Source: Pirellula sp.
GTDB lineage: Bacteria > Planctomycetota > Planctomycetia > Pirellulales > PNKZ01
NCBI GenBank assembly: GCA_013822735.1
Contig: PNKZ01000006.1
Coordinates: 238,418 to 302,417 of the forward strand
DNA: 64,000 nt
Reading direction: 5' to 3'
Below the pieces are notes generated by a model. It searched no databases, was not told where the DNA came from, and saw only the letters and a program-made list of their open reading frames with translations. Position 1 is the first letter of the stretch, and the number at the start of each line of letters is the position of its first letter. Shown here one piece after another: positions 1-9,514 of this stretch. Made by a program: the position numbers and the translations under genes.

Positions 1-917
1 GCGTCTTGGCAACCGTCGCGACCGGCCTTTACGTCGGTCGCTATTTGCTGTCGGAACTCAAACCCGACGAGCGCGTGCAGGTATTCTCCTTCTGGGCCGG
101 CGCGCGATTCATCCTAGAAGGGTTCGCGTTTGTTTTGATCGGGCTCCAATTGCGTCTCGTTCTGGCCGACGTGGCGCGCACGCCGGCGGGCGAGTTGCTC
201 GTCGATTGCCTCCTCGTTTGCGCAACGACGATCGTTCTGCGGACCGCCTGGATGCTGTTTTGGAATCGACTACCGCGCCTGTTCGACCGGCGAGATTCAC
301 CGCAGGCTTATCATCCGCCGTGGCAGGAGTCGATTCTCATCGCCTGGGCGGGCATGCGCGGAGTCGATTCCCTTGCGGCGGCGCTCGCAGTGCCGCTCGT
401 GTTGGCCGACGGCACGACTCCGTTTCCGCAACGCAATATGATTCTGTTTCTCTCGTTTAGCGTGATTCTCACGACGCTCGTCATACAGGGCCTGACGCTG
501 CCGCTGCTGATTCGCCGCTTGGGCTTCCCCGCCGACGACGCCGTGAAGCGCGATGAAACGCGCATTCGGCTCGCGGCCGCCGAAGCGGCGATTCGCAGGC
601 TCGACGAGTTGGCGCCGGCGACCGAGCTGCCGCCGGCGACGATCAGTCATCTGTGTACGATCTACCAAAACCACGTCCTGCGCTACCAGCGCCGACTGAC
701 GCCGACCTTCGAGGACCACACCGAACAAGTCGCCGACACGACGTCCGGTTTAATGCTTGAGCTTTTGAAAGCGCAACGGCAAGCCGTCGCGCAGTTGAAG
801 GCCGAAGGAAACGTCAGTAACGAGGCCGTCATGCGCGTCGAGCGATCCCTCGACTACGAAGAACTCAACGTGGAGTCGGGGCGATCTTCCGCGCCTACTC
901 GCGGCGAACGCGAATAG
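1..917 (+). CDS. Na+/H+ antiporter, CPA1/NhaP type, C-terminal part (runs off left edge)
   Basis: The frame is open from the window edge (first full codon at base 3) to TAG at 915-917, so the true start lies outside. The first half is membrane protein: a segment with FILEGFAFVLIGLQL, another with LLVDCLLVCATTIVLRTAW, then the family signature AWAGMRGVDSLAAALAVPL and a last helix LFLSFSVILTTLVIQGLTL followed by PLLIRRLG. These are typical of CPA1 cation/proton antiporters, which exchange cytoplasmic Na+ for external H+ in the inner membrane. The last 120 or so residues form a soluble, charged, helical tail like the C-terminal regulatory tails in this family. Family confidence is high; ion specificity cannot be read from the sequence. 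Confidence 0.88.
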   Translation, partial: VLATVATGLYVGRYLLSELKPDERVQVFSFWAGARFILEGFAFVLIGLQLRLVLADVARTPAGELLVDCLLVCATTIVLRTAWMLFWNRLPRLFDRRDSPQAYHPPWQESILIAWAGMRGVDSLAAALAVPLVLADGTTPFPQRNMILFLSFSVILTTLVIQGLTLPLLIRRLGFPADDAVKRDETRIRLAAAEAAIRRLDELAPATELPPATISHLCTIYQNHVLRYQRRLTPTFEDHTEQVADTTSGLMLELLKAQRQAVAQLKAEGNVSNEAVMRVERSLDYEELNVESGRSSAPTRGERE

Positions 918-1322
918 CTGTCCTCCTCCGCCGCTTAGTAATGGTGAGGTCGGACGCTCCCCCACAACGTCACGCGAATCGATAGGATAGAAATCGGCGG
1001 CTACCGGCCGTCGTCGCACGGATTAGTCCTGAAGTAGACCCCGTGACGCACCGCGTGCGCGTGACGGCCAAAATAGACAACTCCGACGAGACTTTGCGAC
1101 CGAACACGACCGGCACCGCGAAATTCGACGACGGAGCGAGCATACAAACGCCCTAGTTCGCGGCTGCGGGAGTTTCTCAGTGAACTCGGTCCATGAGGCG
1201 TTACCGGCCGACCGGTCGACAACCCGGTTGCACGGCTTGCGGCGTGCGATAAGGCTACGCACTAAGCAGAACCCAAGACCGCTCACTCCACGTTGCAGGA
1301 CGAATACCTGATAGAGCGATTG
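918..1322. other. Intergenic region, no gene seen
   Basis: This 405 bp stretch lies between the antiporter stop and the stop of the minus-strand DUF2090 gene. The few open frames here are short, arginine-rich and lack a ribosome site. I see no convincing terminator hairpin or RNA gene. Confidence 0.5.
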
Positions 1323-2246
1323 CTAGTGGTTCGCGCCAATCACCTGCTCAAATATTTGAACCCAAGTCTTGAAGCGTCGACCGACTTCCGTCACGGCGGC
1401 TTCTCGAGATATTTTCTTGTCGCGCCAGTCGATTAGCGGCTTCCAAAAGGTAGTGCGACCGACGGCAAAGCCGATGAAGCCGGCAACGCTCGCCGCCGTC
1501 GCCAGCCATTCATGCACCTTGGCTTCATCTTCGCCTCGCCCCAGAACGATACAGCCGACGCGGTCTCGGCCGTTTCGCCGCGCCGCGGCGACGATTTGCA
1601 AGCAATCTTCACGACGATCGAGTCCTTCGATCTTCCAAAGATCTGGTTCGACCCCCGCGTCCTGCAACTCATGGATGGCTCGAACCATCAACCGCGGACG
1701 CAGTTCGCGGTCGTAGACCTGTTTGTCGCCGTGCAATTCCTCTAGTTCGGCGGCTTCGGCCGGGACGAGTAGTTCGAACATGAGCCGGCTCTCCTGCTTC
1801 GCGTGCAGATAATCCGAGAGCTGTTGGAGCCGCGCCGCTTGGCGTCGGTTCAAGTCGGCGTTTCCCTCAGGATTGTAACGGACCAAGACTTTGCAGAACG
1901 TCGGCTTAAATCTTTCGATGTGACCGATGAAGTCTTCGCCGTACTCGAAGTCGAATTCGTCTTGGCCGCTCCTTTCGACCGGACACGCGGTTGCGAAGCC
2001 GCGTTTGGCTGCGTCGAGCAGGATGGCGGAACCGAACTGTTCATCAACGAGAATACCCGCCTTCTGCGCCGGCACGCCCGCAGCAATGGCTGCCAGGAAG
2101 CCTTCGTAGATCACGCTTTTCGCGGCGACAATCGCAGAAGTCTGCGCGTCCGTAAGCACGCCGGACCAACCGAACATTTTCGATTGAAACGAGCCACGGT
2201 GATCGAACGGCAAGATATACAGCGGTTGGTCGAAGCCTAGGTTCAT
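1323..2246 (-). CDS. Stand-alone DUF2090 protein (TIM-barrel, IolC C-terminal-domain-like)
   Basis: A 307-residue protein beginning MNLGFDQPLYILPFDHRGSF, a hallmark of DUF2090. This domain is best known fused to the C-terminus of 5-dehydro-2-deoxygluconokinase (IolC) and is related to class I aldolases of the LacD/fructose-bisphosphate type. Visible aldolase-like features are FDHRGS near residue 14, GILVDEQFG near 64, a strand-lysine segment PTFCKVLVRYNP and a C-terminal FAVGRTTFWKPL phosphate-binding-like loop. The ATG is preceded by AGGAG at good spacing. No kinase domain or other inositol gene is adjacent, so the substrate is unknown; a sugar-phosphate aldolase role is inference. Confidence 0.8.
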   Translation of the reverse strand: MNLGFDQPLYILPFDHRGSFQSKMFGWSGVLTDAQTSAIVAAKSVIYEGFLAAIAAGVPAQKAGILVDEQFGSAILLDAAKRGFATACPVERSGQDEFDFEYGEDFIGHIERFKPTFCKVLVRYNPEGNADLNRRQAARLQQLSDYLHAKQESRLMFELLVPAEAAELEELHGDKQVYDRELRPRLMVRAIHELQDAGVEPDLWKIEGLDRREDCLQIVAAARRNGRDRVGCIVLGRGEDEAKVHEWLATAASVAGFIGFAVGRTTFWKPLIDWRDKKISREAAVTEVGRRFKTWVQIFEQVIGANH

Positions 2247-2535
2247 GATCTAGCTCCTGAGTTTACGCGATGGTGACGAGGTGAATCGAACGTCACTTTC
2301 ACAGCTCACGTTCGGCGCGGCGCACTGGACGAGCCCCTTTGACGACGTTGCGAAGGAAGACAGAGAAACAAGGCGTCGGAAACTAATGCGGAGCCGAAGG
2401 CCGAAACGGCGGCCATGAGCAGTGAAGAACCAAGGTGAATTTGCGGAAACCGACCATAATCGTGTCTCCGAATCAATGGACGATTAAACAAATACTCGAT
2501 GAAAGTAAGCTGGAACAGACTCAGAGGGTTGCTTG

Positions 2536-3291
2536 CTAGATTTGTGCTGCTCCGCCGTCCACGAACAGCTCGATGCCGTTCACGTAGCTGCTGTCGTCCG
2601 ATGCTAGAAACAAAACGGCCTTGGCGATTTCGTCCGGCGTCCCTGCCCGACCCAGCGGCGTCGTTGCGGCGGCCTGCGCCACGAACTGTTTGATCTGGTC
2701 GTCGGTCATTCCCAACTCGTTCTTGTAAGCCGGCGTGACGACCGTTCCCGGCGCGACGACGTTGACGCGGATCTTGCGCTCCCGCAAGTCGACGGACCAG
2801 GTCCGCGCAAACGACCTCAGAGCCGCCTTCGTCGCAGCATACACGCCGAACGCCGGCAGGCCCTTCCGCGAAACCATCGACCCGTTCAAGACGATCGACG
2901 CGCCGTCGGGCATGAGCGGCAGCCCCTTTTGCACGGTGAACAGAGTCCCCTTGACATTAATCCCAAACCATTTGTCGACGTGCGCTTCGGTGATCCGCCC
3001 CAGGGGAGCGAACTCTCCACCACCCGCGTTGGCAAACAGCACATCAAGTCGGCCCGCTTGTTTGTTGATCACCTCGTAAAGTCGGTCGAGGTCGGCCATG
3101 TTGGAGATATCGCCCTGCACGCCGACCGTATCGCCTCCGATCTGTCGCACCGCGTGATCGAGCTCTTCCTTGCGCCGGCCGGTTATGAAAACCTTCGCCC
3201 CTTCACCCGCGAAACGATGCGCGGTCGCTAATCCTAGGCCGCTGCTGCCGCCGGTCACTAACGCCGTTTTGCCCACAAATCTCTGCGACAT
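2536..3291 (-). CDS. SDR-family NAD(P)-dependent oxidoreductase
   Basis: A 251-residue classical short-chain dehydrogenase/reductase. The nucleotide-binding motif TGGSSGLG is at residues 13-20, the NAG motif at 88-90, the catalytic Ser at about 138 (LNGSMVS) and the YxxxK pair at Y151/K155 (YAATK). The C-terminus ends with the usual NGIELFVDGG. Arg at 39-40 (TGRRKEE) after the second strand suggests NADP(H) preference. It lies 31 bp downstream of the NTF2-like gene on the same strand, so the two are probably cotranscribed. The substrate cannot be read from the sequence. Confidence 0.92.
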   Translation of the reverse strand: MSQRFVGKTALVTGGSSGLGLATAHRFAGEGAKVFITGRRKEELDHAVRQIGGDTVGVQGDISNMADLDRLYEVINKQAGRLDVLFANAGGGEFAPLGRITEAHVDKWFGINVKGTLFTVQKGLPLMPDGASIVLNGSMVSRKGLPAFGVYAATKAALRSFARTWSVDLRERKIRVNVVAPGTVVTPAYKNELGMTDDQIKQFVAQAAATTPLGRAGTPDEIAKAVLFLASDDSSYVNGIELFVDGGAAQI

Positions 3292-3322
3292 AACGATCCT
3301 ACTTTCTAGCTAAATGAGGTGC

Positions 3323-3814
3323 TTACCGAAGATCAGAGATGCCCGGGTGCTCCGCCGGTCGCGGGCCGGGAGCCGGCCAGAAAAACTTGCGTTCGGTTTC
3401 TTGAATTGCAACGTCGTTGATGCTGGCCTCGCGACGTCGCATCAGTCCGCGCTCGTCGTACTCCCATAGCTCGTTGCCGTAGCTGCGAAACCACCGACCG
3501 GCGACATCGTGCCATTCGTATTGGTAGCGGACCGCGATCCGGTCATCACTAAATGCCCAGAGGGCCTTAACTAACCGGTATTCGAGTTCACGTTCCCACT
3601 TGCCGGCGAGGAATGCTCGAATCTGACCCCGGCCGACGACGAACTCACTCCGGTTGCGCCACGTCGAATCTTCGGTGTAGGCCAAGGCGACTCGGGCCGG
3701 GTCACGCGAGTTCCAGCCGTCTTCGGCCAGCCGCACCTTTAACGTTGCCGTTTCCAAAGTGAACGGCGGAGCGATGATCGCCGTCGGCTGCGAGTTCGGC
3801 AAATGAGTATTCAT
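3323..3814 (-). CDS. NTF2-like DUF1348 protein
   Basis: A 163-residue protein of the DUF1348/SnoaL-like NTF2 fold. Recognisable parts are the N-terminal helix with [26 protein letters not shown], the central [23 protein letters not shown] and the strand [23 protein letters not shown]. Proteins of this kind are small cone-shaped cytoplasmic barrels that often bind or modify small ligands; a specific reaction is unknown. I chose the ATG at 3814 over an in-frame TTG 21 bp upstream because GAGGAA at 3821-3826 is correctly spaced. The SDR gene follows 31 bp downstream, so a two-gene oxidoreductase operon is likely. Confidence 0.85.
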   Translation of the reverse strand: MNTHLPNSQPTAIIAPPFTLETATLKVRLAEDGWNSRDPARVALAYTEDSTWRNRSEFVVGRGQIRAFLAGKWERELEYRLVKALWAFSDDRIAVRYQYEWHDVAGRWFRSYGNELWEYDERGLMRRREASINDVAIQETERKFFWPAPGPRPAEHPGISDLR

Positions 3815-3820
3815 AGTTGA

Positions 3821-3826
3821 TTCCTC
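3821..3826 (-). promoter_or_regulatory. Shine-Dalgarno site fixing the DUF1348 start
   Basis: GAGGAA on the minus strand lies 6 bases before the ATG at 3814. The longer TTG start at 3835 would put this site inside the coding region. Confidence 0.7.
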
Positions 3827-4498
3827 ACAATTCAAGGGATTGCTCTAGTCCATCACCTTCACGACTTCTTGGGTCGAGGGCACGCATTCGCGAGAAAGTC
3901 GTAGTTGATGAGCGCCGCCAGTTAGCCGTCGCCGATCACCGGATGTCGCGGAGGTGCGCTCGCGTCCTTCACCACGGCGACTTCGCAACTTTGCTCGAGC
4001 AGTGGCCTTTACCGGTGGCCGAGTCAGGGGAGATCAATTTGAGTCGGAACATCGCAAACACTCCGGGTTTGACTTTCTAAGCGTTTTCGTAGGACAAGCA
4101 GCGAGCGATTGCTACGCGAAAACACATTTCATGCCGGCAGGCATATATTGATATAAGTGACTTGCTGGAAGTGATTTGCGACACATTTTGCGAAGCGAAT
4201 TGCGCCGGCGTACGATAGTTGCAGACTTGGATTTGCGAATTGTCGCGATCTCTGCATCCACCATCGTGCGTCCTTGTATTTTCTTCGGCGATGCCGGAGA
4301 TTCTCTAGCTTCGGCGGCCGAGCGGTGCGGCAGGTCTCTTGAACGTGCCGCAGCACGTGTGCATCGCCGGTGCGATTCATGTCGCGCGATCAAAGTCGCT
4401 CAAATTGCAGACTCAGGTGTTGCAATTTCGCCGGCCCGCGTGAAAGCTGACGGTCGCACCGCGCTCACGACAACTTTTCCCATTCGTTGGTTAATAGC
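3827..4498. other. Intergenic region, about 670 bp, no gene supported
   Basis: This divergent space lies between the NTF2-like gene and the pyruvyl-transferase-like gene. Short open frames occur on both strands but none has a ribosome site or recognisable domain. Around 4088-4130 GTTTTCG and CGAAAAC could form a short stem, and just after it ATGCC-GGCA-GGCAT is an inverted repeat beside an AT-rich TATATTGATATA stretch (about 4132-4155). Promoters for both flanking genes should lie here, but I cannot assign them. Confidence 0.4.
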
Positions 4499-5767
4499 AT
4501 GATCTCACGCCGCACGTTTCTCCAAGCCGCCGGCTGCGCACTCGGCGCAACGGCCTTGCCCCCCCTGGCGAAGGCCGCCGAAAGTCAAAAGACCGTTCTG
4601 CTGCAATGCGGCTGGGCCGTTAAAAACATCGGCGACATCGGTCACACCCCCGGAACGCTGCGTTTCCTCGAGCAGTATCTGCCCGAAGCAAAGGTCATTC
4701 TTTGGGCTCAAAACACGAACGAGCAAGTCGACGCCATGTTGATGAAGCGGTTTCCGAAACTGGAAATCGTAAAGGGGTACCTGTCGCAAAAGAACGGCGC
4801 CGCACAGGAGGCGATCAAACGCTCCGACTTCTTCCTGCGCGGTCCCGGCATGGGCCAATCCACCGACTTCATGAAGTACTGCAACGAGATCGGCAAGCCG
4901 TGGGGACTGCAGGGGCAGTCGTACTTTCCCGACATGGTGACCGGCCCCGGCGCGGACGAACGCATCGCCCTGCTCAATAGCGCCGCCTTCATCTATTGCC
5001 GCGACTCCCAAACGCTCAAGACGTTGCAAGACGCCGGCGTGAAGCCCCCCGTGCTTGAATTCGGTCCCGACGGTTGTTTCGGCATCGACGTCCGCGACGA
5101 AGAGAAAGCGCTCGCCCGCATGAAGAAGCACGGGCTGGAGGAGAAGAAGTTCATCACCCTCCAGCTTCGCACCCATTCGCCGAGCAGTCCCGGCGTCGAC
5201 GACAAGCGTCCGCAGAAGCTCAACCCGCTGCACCCCACGCCGGCAAACATCACCGACGACGTGCGCCGGGCGAAAGTCTATCAGGATGTCATCGCGAAGT
5301 GGGTCAAGGCCACCGGCTGGAAGGTAGTGATCGCGCCGGAAGTCTACAAAGAGATGGAGTACAACAAGAAGTTCGTCTACGACCCGCTCCCGGACGACTT
5401 GAAGAAGTACGTAGTCAACTTCGACGAGTTTTGGAACGTGGACGAAGCCTGCTCTTTCTACGCCCGGGCCCATACCGTCATCTGTCACGAACCGCACACG
5501 CCGATCATGGCGCTGGCCGTCGGCACGCCGATGATGCACACCTTTTCCGAGTTCCACTCGCCGAAATGCTGGATGTTCAAAGACATCGGCCTCGAAGAAT
5601 GGGCCCCCGAATTCGACAGCACTTCGGCCGACAAGATGTTCGAGATCCTGATGAATATCCACGACGATTACCCGGCCGCGGAAGCCAAAGTGAAAAAGGC
5701 CATGGCCTACGTCGAACAGCGCGCCCAAGCGGAAATGAACGTGCTCAAGGGCGTGATCAAAGCCTGA
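4499..5767 (+). CDS. Tat-exported polysaccharide pyruvyl transferase family protein
   Basis: A 422-residue protein starting MISRRTFLQAAG, a twin-arginine leader (RRTFL) followed by a hydrophobic stretch and an AKA cleavage site, so export in folded form is expected. The body resembles the polysaccharide pyruvyl transferase (CsaB/WcaK) fold, with an N-terminal GWAVKNIGDIGHTPG-like loop and a C-terminal glycosyltransferase-B-like segment ICHEPHTPIMALAVGTPMMH. Family members add ketal pyruvate to sugars. A Tat leader is unusual because the usual donor, PEP, is cytoplasmic, so an exported member may do something else. The ATG at 4499 is preferred to TTG at 4487 because it begins the Tat motif. 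Confidence 0.78.
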   Translation: MISRRTFLQAAGCALGATALPPLAKAAESQKTVLLQCGWAVKNIGDIGHTPGTLRFLEQYLPEAKVILWAQNTNEQVDAMLMKRFPKLEIVKGYLSQKNGAAQEAIKRSDFFLRGPGMGQSTDFMKYCNEIGKPWGLQGQSYFPDMVTGPGADERIALLNSAAFIYCRDSQTLKTLQDAGVKPPVLEFGPDGCFGIDVRDEEKALARMKKHGLEEKKFITLQLRTHSPSSPGVDDKRPQKLNPLHPTPANITDDVRRAKVYQDVIAKWVKATGWKVVIAPEVYKEMEYNKKFVYDPLPDDLKKYVVNFDEFWNVDEACSFYARAHTVICHEPHTPIMALAVGTPMMHTFSEFHSPKCWMFKDIGLEEWAPEFDSTSADKMFEILMNIHDDYPAAEAKVKKAMAYVEQRAQAEMNVLKGVIKA

Positions 5768-5783
5768 GTGTGCGTCAGGGCGG

Positions 5784-7238
5784 CTATTTCAGCAGCGCCC
5801 GCAGGCCGTCGAGCAGTACGCGTTCGACGCTTGGGGCGGTGTTCGACGAGCTCGGTTGTGTTTCGTAGCCGCCTTGCTCATAGGCGATCTCGGTGCCGAT
5901 GTAGCCGGGTCCGTAGTCGCCGTAGGCCGCCATACATACGGTGTCGTCCGGCCGCATCTTTTGCGCGGCGAGTTGATATTCGACGAACAACTCTCCCGGC
6001 ATGTGCACGAGATACGTCCGCCCGAGCTTCAGGCAAGAGAGTTCGACCGGTCGGCCCTCTTGGCGCCGCAGGACGTACGCCAGTTTCGCCGCCGCGGTGA
6101 GCCGCTCCGCTTCCGTCGCCGCCGAGTTTTCCAACGTCGCGCGAAGCTTGTCGGCGTCGAGGTAGTCGGGCAGCGGCAAGTCGACCGGCTGCACGCGCCA
6201 CTCGCAATCCCCCGCCGTGAGCGGTGTGCGCCTCGTCGCAGCCCAGGCCCGTTGCATGCCGTCGGCCATGCGATCGGTCAGCACGATGCGCAGCTCCGGG
6301 GTGCCGTCGTTGTACTTGCCCGCGGCAACGTTGCCGCTCGCGCCGTTGAAGTGCACGAGCAATCGACCTTCGTGCGACTGCTCGTGTTTCGCGCGGGCCA
6401 GGCCGACGAACTCCGACGTAACGTCCCCTTTGCCGAAATGGCTTTGCGGATGCGTGGCGTAATAACTCAGCGAGACGAGCGGTTGCTCCTCTTCGTAAAA
6501 CGTGATCATCTTCAACAGCGGGTCGATGACTCCTTCGGGCGCCGCCAGCGCTTCCTCGACGCGCGAAGCGCTCAACTCGTAACCTTGCTTCTTCGCTTCG
6601 GCGTTCAACCGCGACAAAATCGGCTCGGGAATGCGATAAGAGCTCGACCGCACGATCGCCACGCGCCCGTCGGGACCGAGGATGCGGCGATTCGAAGCCA
6701 CCTTGTCGACGCGCGCGTCGCCGACGCCGAGATGCGTAACCGGTCGAGCCTGTTCGACGCAAGCCTTGGCGGCTTGGGCGGCATCGTTGATCGTCTTCCG
6801 CACAAACGGCACGTCAAATCGCTTGCCGGCCAGTCCTTGCGCGGCGGCGAGTTCTTCGGCCGTAAAGTCGCAACGGAGCGCATCGTGTTGATGGAGCACG
6901 TGCACGGCGACCCGATCCGGCGTCGTTCCCACGGCTCGAGCCAAGCTTTCACGCCACGCGTCGTGCCCGCCGTTGGCGATGCCGATCCAATCGACGGCGC
7001 ACAATACGATCGGCTTCTCGACTCCGAGAAGCACGATGCCGCGGGCCGAAAGGGGATCTTCAATCTTTCGCACCGGCGCATACGCCACCGGCGAACCAAG
7101 CGGCGGCGTGGCATCGACGTGGAACGTGCCGATGCGCAGCGTCGCGGGAGTTGTGGGCTGCGCTGCATCGACGTGGAGAGTCGTCACCCACAACGAACCG
7201 AGAACGATCGCCGCAAGACCGAAGCGAATTTGCAACAT
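5784..7238 (-). CDS. Secreted neutral/alkaline ceramidase-like protein
   Basis: A 484-residue protein with an N-terminal signal peptide (LAAIVLGSLWVTTLHVDA, cleavage near AQP). It resembles the planctomycete neutral/alkaline non-lysosomal ceramidase-like family: an early GTFHVDATPPLGSP segment, a VHVLHQHDA stretch with candidate metal-binding histidines, YYATHPQSHFGKGDVTSEF with further histidines, FNGASGNVAAGKYN, and a late HMPGELFVEYQ motif. The family hydrolyses ceramide amide bonds, but many planctomycete members have no tested substrate. It is convergent with the pyruvyl-transferase gene (16 bp gap), so the two are not an operon. Confidence 0.75.
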   Translation of the reverse strand: MLQIRFGLAAIVLGSLWVTTLHVDAAQPTTPATLRIGTFHVDATPPLGSPVAYAPVRKIEDPLSARGIVLLGVEKPIVLCAVDWIGIANGGHDAWRESLARAVGTTPDRVAVHVLHQHDALRCDFTAEELAAAQGLAGKRFDVPFVRKTINDAAQAAKACVEQARPVTHLGVGDARVDKVASNRRILGPDGRVAIVRSSSYRIPEPILSRLNAEAKKQGYELSASRVEEALAAPEGVIDPLLKMITFYEEEQPLVSLSYYATHPQSHFGKGDVTSEFVGLARAKHEQSHEGRLLVHFNGASGNVAAGKYNDGTPELRIVLTDRMADGMQRAWAATRRTPLTAGDCEWRVQPVDLPLPDYLDADKLRATLENSAATEAERLTAAAKLAYVLRRQEGRPVELSCLKLGRTYLVHMPGELFVEYQLAAQKMRPDDTVCMAAYGDYGPGYIGTEIAYEQGGYETQPSSSNTAPSVERVLLDGLRALLK

Positions 7239-7320
7239 GGTTGCCTCGTCAGGAAGGGTTTCTCGTGGCGTTGTACATGCCGGACCGACCCGACGTACGC
7301 CGCATCGTGTCGCACATCAC

Positions 7321-8691
7321 TTAGTTTGACGAGGTCAGCGGAAGTTGCATGCTGATGGTTGTTCCCATCGTCAGGACGCTGTCGATCCGGCAAGTGCCGC
7401 CGAGCAGGCGCGCTCGTTTTGTCATGCCGAACAATCCAAAACCTTGATGACGGGCCGCAGCGACATCGAATCCGCAACCGAAGTCGCGCACTTCTAAGTG
7501 CAACGAATCGCCGACTTGCTCCAACTTCACGCGCACGACGTCCGTGCCGCTGTACTTGTGCGCGTTGTTCAGCGCCTCCTGCACGACGCGATAGACGCAG
7601 GTTTGGACATCTTTAGATACGACGCCGATAGTCGCATCGCAATCGAATCGAATGAGAATGTCCGTTTGCCGAAACTGATCGATTAAATCTTCCAGCGCGG
7701 CTTGCAAACTCGCTTCGTCGAGCACGGCGGGGCGAATCCCGCGAATGGCGCGGCGCCCGTCGTCGATGCCTTGCCGCAATTTTTCAATCACGGCGTCGAC
7801 CTGGGCGGCCGCCGTCGGCGACAACTCTTTGCGCCAAGCCCCTTGCAGCGACATCATCGCGCCGACGGCGTATTGAATCAGCCCGTCGTGAAACTCGTGG
7901 CAAAGATGCTGCTTCTCGCGCTCCTGCAAGTCGAGCAAGTTGCGCATAAGATCTTGCTCCGCCACGAGCGCGGCCTCGGCTCGCTTCAAGTCGGTAATGT
8001 CGACGGCGATTCCGCCGACATAGCGACGGCCGGCGCGATCGTTATAGGGGAATAGAATCGTCATCCAGTGGATATGCAATCCGCCGGGGACCTCGGTTTC
8101 TTCCAAAAACCGCTCCGTTTCACCGGTCGCCAGCACGCGGCGATCGTTCTCTTGCAACCGCCGCGCGTTTTCGGCCGGCCAAAAGTCGAAATCGGTTTTG
8201 AGATACCAATCCACGCGGCTCGACAGCCCCAGCTTTTCCTCCGCCGTGCGATTCAAGTAGACGATGCGTCCCTCGGCGTCTTTGGCCCAAGCGGTCGGGC
8301 TATTGTCCATGAACGCGCGGAACCGCTGCTCCGAATCGCGCAGTGCCTCTTCCATCTGCTTGCGATCTGTGATGTCGCGCGCCGAGGCGACGACCTGCTG
8401 CTGTGCCAACTCGACGGTTACGCGCCACGCCAGCCAACGATACGTGCCGTCGACGCGACGGTAGCGATTCTCAAACCAAATCGTCTCGTGATTGCCGGTC
8501 GCTAGTAGATCGGCTTCGCGTAAGGTCGCTTCCAGATCATCGGGATGCACGAAGTCGATGTACGGTCGGTTCGTCAACTCGCGCGCCGTCCAGCCGAGAG
8601 TATGCGTCCACGCGGCATTCACGCGCGTGAAGTAGCCCTCGAAGTTGGCGATGCAAAGCATCTCATTGCTGAACTCAAAAAAATCGACCAT
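7321..8691 (-). CDS. PAS-PAS sensor histidine kinase, HisKA_3 (NarL-system) type
   Basis: A 456-residue cytoplasmic sensor kinase without a membrane segment. Two PAS domains are visible, about residues 3-120 (ending WRVTVELAQQQVVASARDITDRK) and 122-240 (ending VGGIAVDITDLKRAE). They are followed by a HisKA_3 dimerisation/phosphoacceptor region with HEFHDGLIQYAVGA, where the first H of FHD is the likely phosphosite. The HATPase_c domain has NNAHKYSG (N box), DFGCGF (G1) and FGLFGMTKRARLLGG. The C-terminal layout matches NarX/LiaS-type kinases that work with NarL-family regulators. No response regulator lies next to it. The PAS ligand is unknown. Confidence 0.92.
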   Translation of the reverse strand: MVDFFEFSNEMLCIANFEGYFTRVNAAWTHTLGWTARELTNRPYIDFVHPDDLEATLREADLLATGNHETIWFENRYRRVDGTYRWLAWRVTVELAQQQVVASARDITDRKQMEEALRDSEQRFRAFMDNSPTAWAKDAEGRIVYLNRTAEEKLGLSSRVDWYLKTDFDFWPAENARRLQENDRRVLATGETERFLEETEVPGGLHIHWMTILFPYNDRAGRRYVGGIAVDITDLKRAEAALVAEQDLMRNLLDLQEREKQHLCHEFHDGLIQYAVGAMMSLQGAWRKELSPTAAAQVDAVIEKLRQGIDDGRRAIRGIRPAVLDEASLQAALEDLIDQFRQTDILIRFDCDATIGVVSKDVQTCVYRVVQEALNNAHKYSGTDVVRVKLEQVGDSLHLEVRDFGCGFDVAAARHQGFGLFGMTKRARLLGGTCRIDSVLTMGTTISMQLPLTSSN

Positions 8692-8767
8692 GCGTCGCAG
8701 TATAGCAACCGGGCATCGTTGCGGCTTGCAAACGATCGCGCCCTCGCATTATGAGCGCCGCCCCCCG

Positions 8768-9433
8768 TTAGCGCGGTGTCTCGAATCGTTCAATCGCGAC
8801 AAGCACTTCGGTGCGATGCGTCGAATCTTCGCTCTTTTTCACGCATCCGCTTACCACGCCGGCCTGACCAACCGTTAACACAAGCGTCGATTTCACCGTT
8901 TGTTCGCGTACCGTGGGGAGTTCGACCTTGCGCGATTTCTCGCCCGCCTCGGCCGGTAAATCCATGGCGACAACCTCGGCCAACTCCGAAACTTGCATCG
9001 CAAGGTCCACGCTCACGCGTTCCTCGTCCAAGGCGGTCGCCGTAACCGTCAATTGAATGCCGACCGGCACGACTTTAGTCACGGCTTTTTCGCCCGCATA
9101 CCCGACGGTGAACAAGTGCTCCCCGCCGACCGTCATTCGAGCTTCACGCCCATTCGTCGTAACGATGGTGGGAGCGCTTAAGATTTTTACATGCGCGTCG
9201 CCTTGGATAGCCTTGAGCCACGCCTTCGGGTCGACCTGATTCACGAGCGGCTCACCGACTTCGTTTGCGGCATCGCCGGACGATGATGCCCGCTCGATCA
9301 CATGGAGCGAAATCTTATACTGCGTCCGGTCGACGGCGACTTCCCCTGGCGCCGGTTCCGCGCTTTGAACAGTTCCGCAAATAACCCCGGCGAAAAGAAC
9401 TACCGCCAACGACATACAACCACGAATGATCAT
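8768..9433 (-). CDS. Exported protein with secretin-like beta domain
   Basis: A 221-residue protein with a signal peptide (MSLAVVLFAGVICGTVQSA). The segment HVKILSAPTIVTTNGREARMTVGGE is the typical start of the secretin (type II/III pore) C-terminal domain, and GQAGVVSGCVKKSEDSTHRTEVLVAIE matches its end, but only about 150 residues are present and no N-terminal N-domains precede it. A full outer-membrane pore is therefore unlikely, and a periplasmic accessory or orphan secretin-like fold is more plausible. AGGGAGG precedes the ATG with good spacing. No secretion-system genes are adjacent. Confidence 0.72.
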   Translation of the reverse strand: MIIRGCMSLAVVLFAGVICGTVQSAEPAPGEVAVDRTQYKISLHVIERASSSGDAANEVGEPLVNQVDPKAWLKAIQGDAHVKILSAPTIVTTNGREARMTVGGEHLFTVGYAGEKAVTKVVPVGIQLTVTATALDEERVSVDLAMQVSELAEVVAMDLPAEAGEKSRKVELPTVREQTVKSTLVLTVGQAGVVSGCVKKSEDSTHRTEVLVAIERFETPR

Positions 9434-9514
9434 GTGGAATCCCTCCCTAAACGAGTCGAGACGACCGCCCGACGACCTAGAACTTGGCGCAGTTTAGGCC
9501 TTTCGATGAGGGCG

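Noticed and set aside
5856..7355. 499-residue plus-strand frame over the ceramidase-like gene
   Set aside because: Antisense to a protein with a signal peptide and family motifs; itself Arg/His-rich without domains.
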